The notes beneath the pieces were generated by a model. The model had not been told where the DNA came from. It saw only the letters and a list, made by a program, of their open reading frames with translations, and ran no database searches. A stretch of DNA of 64,000 nucleotides, taken from the NCBI GenBank assembly GCA_948099385.1, contig CANUEZ040000107.1, positions 5,766,001 to 5,830,000 of the forward strand, in the 5' to 3' direction. This DNA is from Fasciola hepatica (taxonomy: Eukaryota > Platyhelminthes > Trematoda > Plagiorchiida > Fasciolidae). Positions 60,171 to 64,000 of the stretch are shown here, in pieces. Within the stretch, counting starts at the first letter, position 1. Each line of letters begins with the position of its first letter. A program made the position numbers and the translations under genes.

Positions 60171-61435
60171 TGTAAAATCACTGTTTCGTCATGGTTCTCA
60201 TTCACGGTTTCAGTCCGTTTGATCTGCTCTCACCCTCTGGTACCTCTTTTGCTCATTTTTCTCCCACACTGTTTGCCGTTACAGCCGCTGCATTTTGCAC
60301 TGCGGTCTGTTTCACCTCCCAAACAACTTTCTCCACTTTGTATGCACAATCGCTCTGCGCTGCTTAGCCACCTCCGTCGCCACCATCTTTCTGCTGAATA
60401 ATGTAATCCCATTTATTATTGCCTCTCCCATTCTTGACCGACACCACATGTCTCACCTACATCAATCAGATTATTAGATCCATTCTTACCTGTTCTTTTC
60501 GACACTTTCCTTCATCTATCCTTTTTTTCTGAACTGCCCCTCAGTCTTCATCTTTTCTGTTCCTCCGCATTCTCCACTCTCTCTGTTGATCCGCCAAGTT
60601 CACCTGTCATGAAGATAATTCACCACAATATTCCACAGTTAATTCTACAAACATCCGACCTAACCTAACCTGCCCCTCCTAATAACTGACAATTCCGTTC
60701 TAGGACTCCATTGTTATTGCTCCGGCTTCTCTTATTTGCATATATATATATATGTATCAACATGCGCACACATGCATATATGCGGTCGCTCTGTATCCTG
60801 CAGTTTCTCACAGGCCATCTCTTTTGCTATCATCCCGCTGACCGCCATAATATGCATTCATTCCTTTTACATCTGTGTCTCACATCTACTCTGTCCAATT
60901 CTTATGAACTATTATTTTACCTGATCCACCCTTTACATTTTACCTTGCTGGCTTCCTGTTTTACAATGAGTTTTGTACCCTGTTAGCCGACCATCTACTG
61001 CAGAGTACCAATGCTTTGTTGCTATCTAATCCTTTGCAGTGAATCCCACATTTTCTCCATCGTCTCCCACTAACACAGTTTCTTATGCCGATTTCTAATC
61101 TTTCTCATTTATATCAGTCAGCTTCCAAATGTCCCCATACGGACCGGCCGGATCCCTCACCTGACACTGACTTTCAAACTCACCCGGGCGTCCATTTGAA
61201 TCCGCCCGTGGGTCCATTTAAACTGGGTACATTTTCGTTGATGTGCATACATTTGCCATGCTATCATCCCGCGTTGCCCTCCACTTCTAAGCCTCTTTTT
61301 TCTAACTTCTGTCACGTCAATTTCTACATTTTCAAGGGTTTTGTCTGTTTATTCTATCATTTGTTAACAGTTGCTCATACACCTGGCATGCCTCGGGCGT
61401 CTCCGAAATAAACCGTTATTAGAATTATTAAAGTA
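59600..61435 (+). mobile_element. Pyrimidine-rich LINE 3' region with ATT-type tail
   Basis: Strong C/T bias on the plus strand, ending with AAATAAACCGTTATTAGAATT near 61408-61430. Composition and tail parallel the 3' region at 48.95-52.99 kb. I saw no alignable sequence between the two. It includes a short (TA)n/(CATG) patch at 60738-60785. Confidence 0.5.
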
Positions 61436-64000
61436 ATGTCGGGATAATTCCGATTTAGCTCCAAATTAGTCTCAGTGTGGTCAAACTCATCCTAATGTGA
61501 CCCCATTTGGAACACCCCGAGGACACCTTAGGACCTTCTTTGAACTCACCGAGGAAGCAACTGCTTAGGTGCTTTACTTTTTCATCTTGGTGAGCTATGC
61601 TACGAGACTCCATCCTTAGATGCTCCTATTAATTTTCATTTTGGAGAGACACATGATCTGTGAACACCCTGTAAAATAACTTTGCACGACCCGAGCATTC
61701 TCTGGTGCCCAACGTCCCTATAAAAGCTGACAATTCATAGGTAAGTCAAGGTGTGCTTCCAAGCTATGAACAGCACTTGATGCAACGGCGAAATTCTACA
61801 ACCAGTACCATATTATCAAAATGGTCCCAAAGTAATCCATCGAGGGACAAGTTTGGGACAACAAAGTGCAACCCCGTGCTAATTAAGAAGATTGATTATT
61901 AAATTCTGCGGCACTGAATTATAGAAGTAGCAAATGCACACCGTATACAAACTTCAAATACTACTCCAAACGACTCAGATCAAGAGCCAAGGTCCAACGC
62001 AACAAGCGCGTGCTGGCGATGTCGGGTCAACCAAAACCAAGTTCGAATATGCGGGCATGCGTCGTGTAAATAAGCAGGTGTGTGTTGTGAGCATCTGAGT
62101 TTCATAATGAGTAGAGTCATGTTATGTGAAAATAAAAAAGCTGTGCTAAAGTAGAATTTCAAAAATTAAATTACACAGCCGGCCAAAATCCTTCCGGAGT
62201 AAATCTAGCCGAAGGCTTGGTTAGGGATTTTGAATCTCGGCCTACCTACGCAAACAAGCTGCTGGGGTTCAATAACTTCCGTACATGCGGTTACCATTAC
62301 TTGTTGTCGATCCACCACCTTCAGGTGAGTCTGGCAGTCTGAAGCCTCTCACTTTCAGTTTCATGATCAGCAGTTTCGGGCAGCCTTTTCGCCATTTCTT
62401 CTGAATCAGCTTCAAACATCCCTTCCCATCGGTCGTGGCTGTTTTGTCTACGGAAGGATGGGGCGCACGCCCCTAAGCACGGTTATAATGCAAACGTTTC
62501 ATAGAAGAAAGTCTGTTGCACAAGTTCATGTCCCTTGAAAATGATTGATTGCTAGTACAAAATTGAATATTCCAGCTTTTGGTTTTCGTGTAGGGGATGT
62601 GAAATAAAACATTTGGAAACCAAGCATAAAATGTTTCCTCCAAGAGCTCGAAGAATTTCGCGGTATCGTTTCCAACCATAAGCCAATTTTGAACCATTTA
62701 ATTGAAAATTTGACAAATTTTTCCTTTTCATTTATAGGCGAGTGTGACAGGAAAATGGAACTGTAGATTCTTTAAAGATAGTCAAAGAAAAGTGCGCCAA
62801 CTTGAAGGTGTCTACTAGGTGAAGAGGATAAGCACGCGGAATCAATAACTCGCGGCCATGGGCAATGTTTTCCATGCTTCTTGTTAATTTTTGCTGTTTT
62901 AGCGGACATGCTGAGCCCCTGGTTCCCAAGTGGCACTCTTCCATCGCTTACCAAGTTGTTCACCTCAATTCGTGTTCCACCTTCTGCGAGTCGGTCATAG
63001 ATATTGACTTTTGTCTCAAACAGGGCTTTTCAATTTTAATTGCGAAGAGTGAATCAGCAATCAAAAAAGGGGCAAAGCGAGCACAATTAACAAGAAAAGA
63101 GAGTACTTTGGTTTTAAATCCACCAAATAGGAGCGGATTAAAGAGTATTCAGAAAACCGCGGAGTTGACAGTTTTTCCTCACCAGTCAGAGTTACTTTAG
63201 TTGTTCTACCTGCAGTGCCCAAGTGCGGCAACAGAGAAGGAGCACAAACGTGATATCAAAGCGTCCCAAGTAAACAGATAAATAAATCTACGTATGACCT
63301 TGGGCGCATCCGATTGCTGCTTGGAAAGATAAATGGGATGGTTCTGGAAGAGTTCTGTTTCCACCGGGCAAAGGTGCCGAGGAAGTGTAAACCGTACGAA
63401 GAAGGATGCAGATGATCCAAAAAGAACACAATAGTTAAGGCAAAAGAAGACTATTGTTAAAAAAGCCGGAGGGACAAGTGCGGGATAGAGAGAAACCAAC
63501 AAAAGCCAGTGGGTTTCAAGTCCAATCAACAGGGCAAGTTTCGCATTTCACCTTTCTTCATAGTTTCCACCTACGCTTCCGGCGCCACCATATTCGCCCT
63601 CTTCACTGCCATCTTTAAATTCAGCTCCGGCGTGTGGAGGTTGTTGGTATCACCGTGTGTCACGTGATAGTTCGTCACCTTCTTGACGGGGTCAATTTCG
63701 TACCAACATAAAAATCTCAGCTTACTTGATTCTTGAAAAAGATAATCGTTCCACCACAGCCTCCCACATTTCGAGCGCAATCAAAAACTGCCTGGACTTT
63801 ATCCGGCATCTTGTTTGGCACTGCAGGGTATGCGCCAATTGTTACTATCCCTATGTATTCCAGATCAATACTAGCAAGCATCGGAACAAAGTGTCCCTTT
63901 CTGGGTAACGGTCTGTCGCGCTGCCCCTTTTGGGGTGGCTCGACTCTTCCAAGCCAACCTCCTTTTCGTTTGGTTAGTCATTCATACAGGGCCTCCCAAG
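61436..64000. other. No recognisable element; two weak exon-like frames
   Basis: Mostly featureless. On the plus strand, 62173-62324 is open (GVNLAEGLVRDFESRPTYA, then NKLLGFNNFRTCGYHYLL) and ends at a consensus splice donor CAG/GTGAGT. On the minus strand, 63975-63726 is open (RPLPRKGHFVPMLASIDLE, then CARNVGGCGGTIIFFKNQ) and ends at CAA/GTAAGC. Neither has a family I know. Open stretches this long occur by chance in a window of this size. Confidence 0.3.

Overview
The window is eukaryotic and reads as a transposon graveyard from a flatworm, most likely a digenean fluke. That placement is inferred from element families: Penelope-like elements with a GIY-YIG domain, CsRn1/Ty3-type gypsy elements with a Cys-x2-His...Cys...Cys Gag finger, BEL/Pao, an RTE LINE, and CR1-like LINEs with (ATT)n-like tails. 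I found no host gene I can defend, no rRNA, no convincing functional tRNA, and no bacterial feature. Almost all short open frames are chance frames or broken pieces of elements.

Layout. 1-1651 (minus): the intact N-terminal part of a Penelope-like element (PLE) running off the left edge, immediately preceded by the 3' end of a truncated PLE whose 5' part is flipped. 1.8-3.5 kb (minus): a broken CR1-like LINE. 7.6-9.5 kb: a LINE 3' tail, then a decayed CsRn1-like Gag/protease. 10.4 kb: a tRNA-derived SINE-like unit. 11.4 kb: (TA)42. 12.2-14.2 kb: a 1.9-kb unit with about 350-bp terminal inverted repeats. 15-21.6 kb: nested elements. These are BEL/Pao (protease, integrase), then Ty3 reverse transcriptase/RNase H, then an RTE LINE, then a second PLE, then more Ty3 integrase. 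23.8-27.9 kb: two old, diverged, inverted copies of an unknown sequence family.

The dominant structure is a compound palindrome from about 27.48 to 56.30 kb. Its left arm (27.48-44.62 kb) is mirrored in a right arm (46.73-56.30 kb) around a 2.1-kb single-copy spacer. The arms are nearly identical. The right arm lacks two blocks of about 4.64 and 2.93 kb, separated by a retained 158-bp piece of gypsy reverse transcriptase. The left arm keeps uninterrupted element order across the missing blocks, so the left arrangement is probably ancestral. The arms carry an LTR with primer-binding site, Ty3 and CsRn1-like gag remnants, a LINE with a very long pyrimidine-rich 3' part, and a second LINE end.

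56.6-57.2 kb holds an unidentified protein-like remnant. 58.1-61.4 kb holds a LINE ORF1 followed by a pyrimidine-rich 3' region with an ATT-type tail. 61.4-64 kb has nothing recognisable beyond two weak exon-like frames. All identities are by eye from translated motifs; no database search was run.
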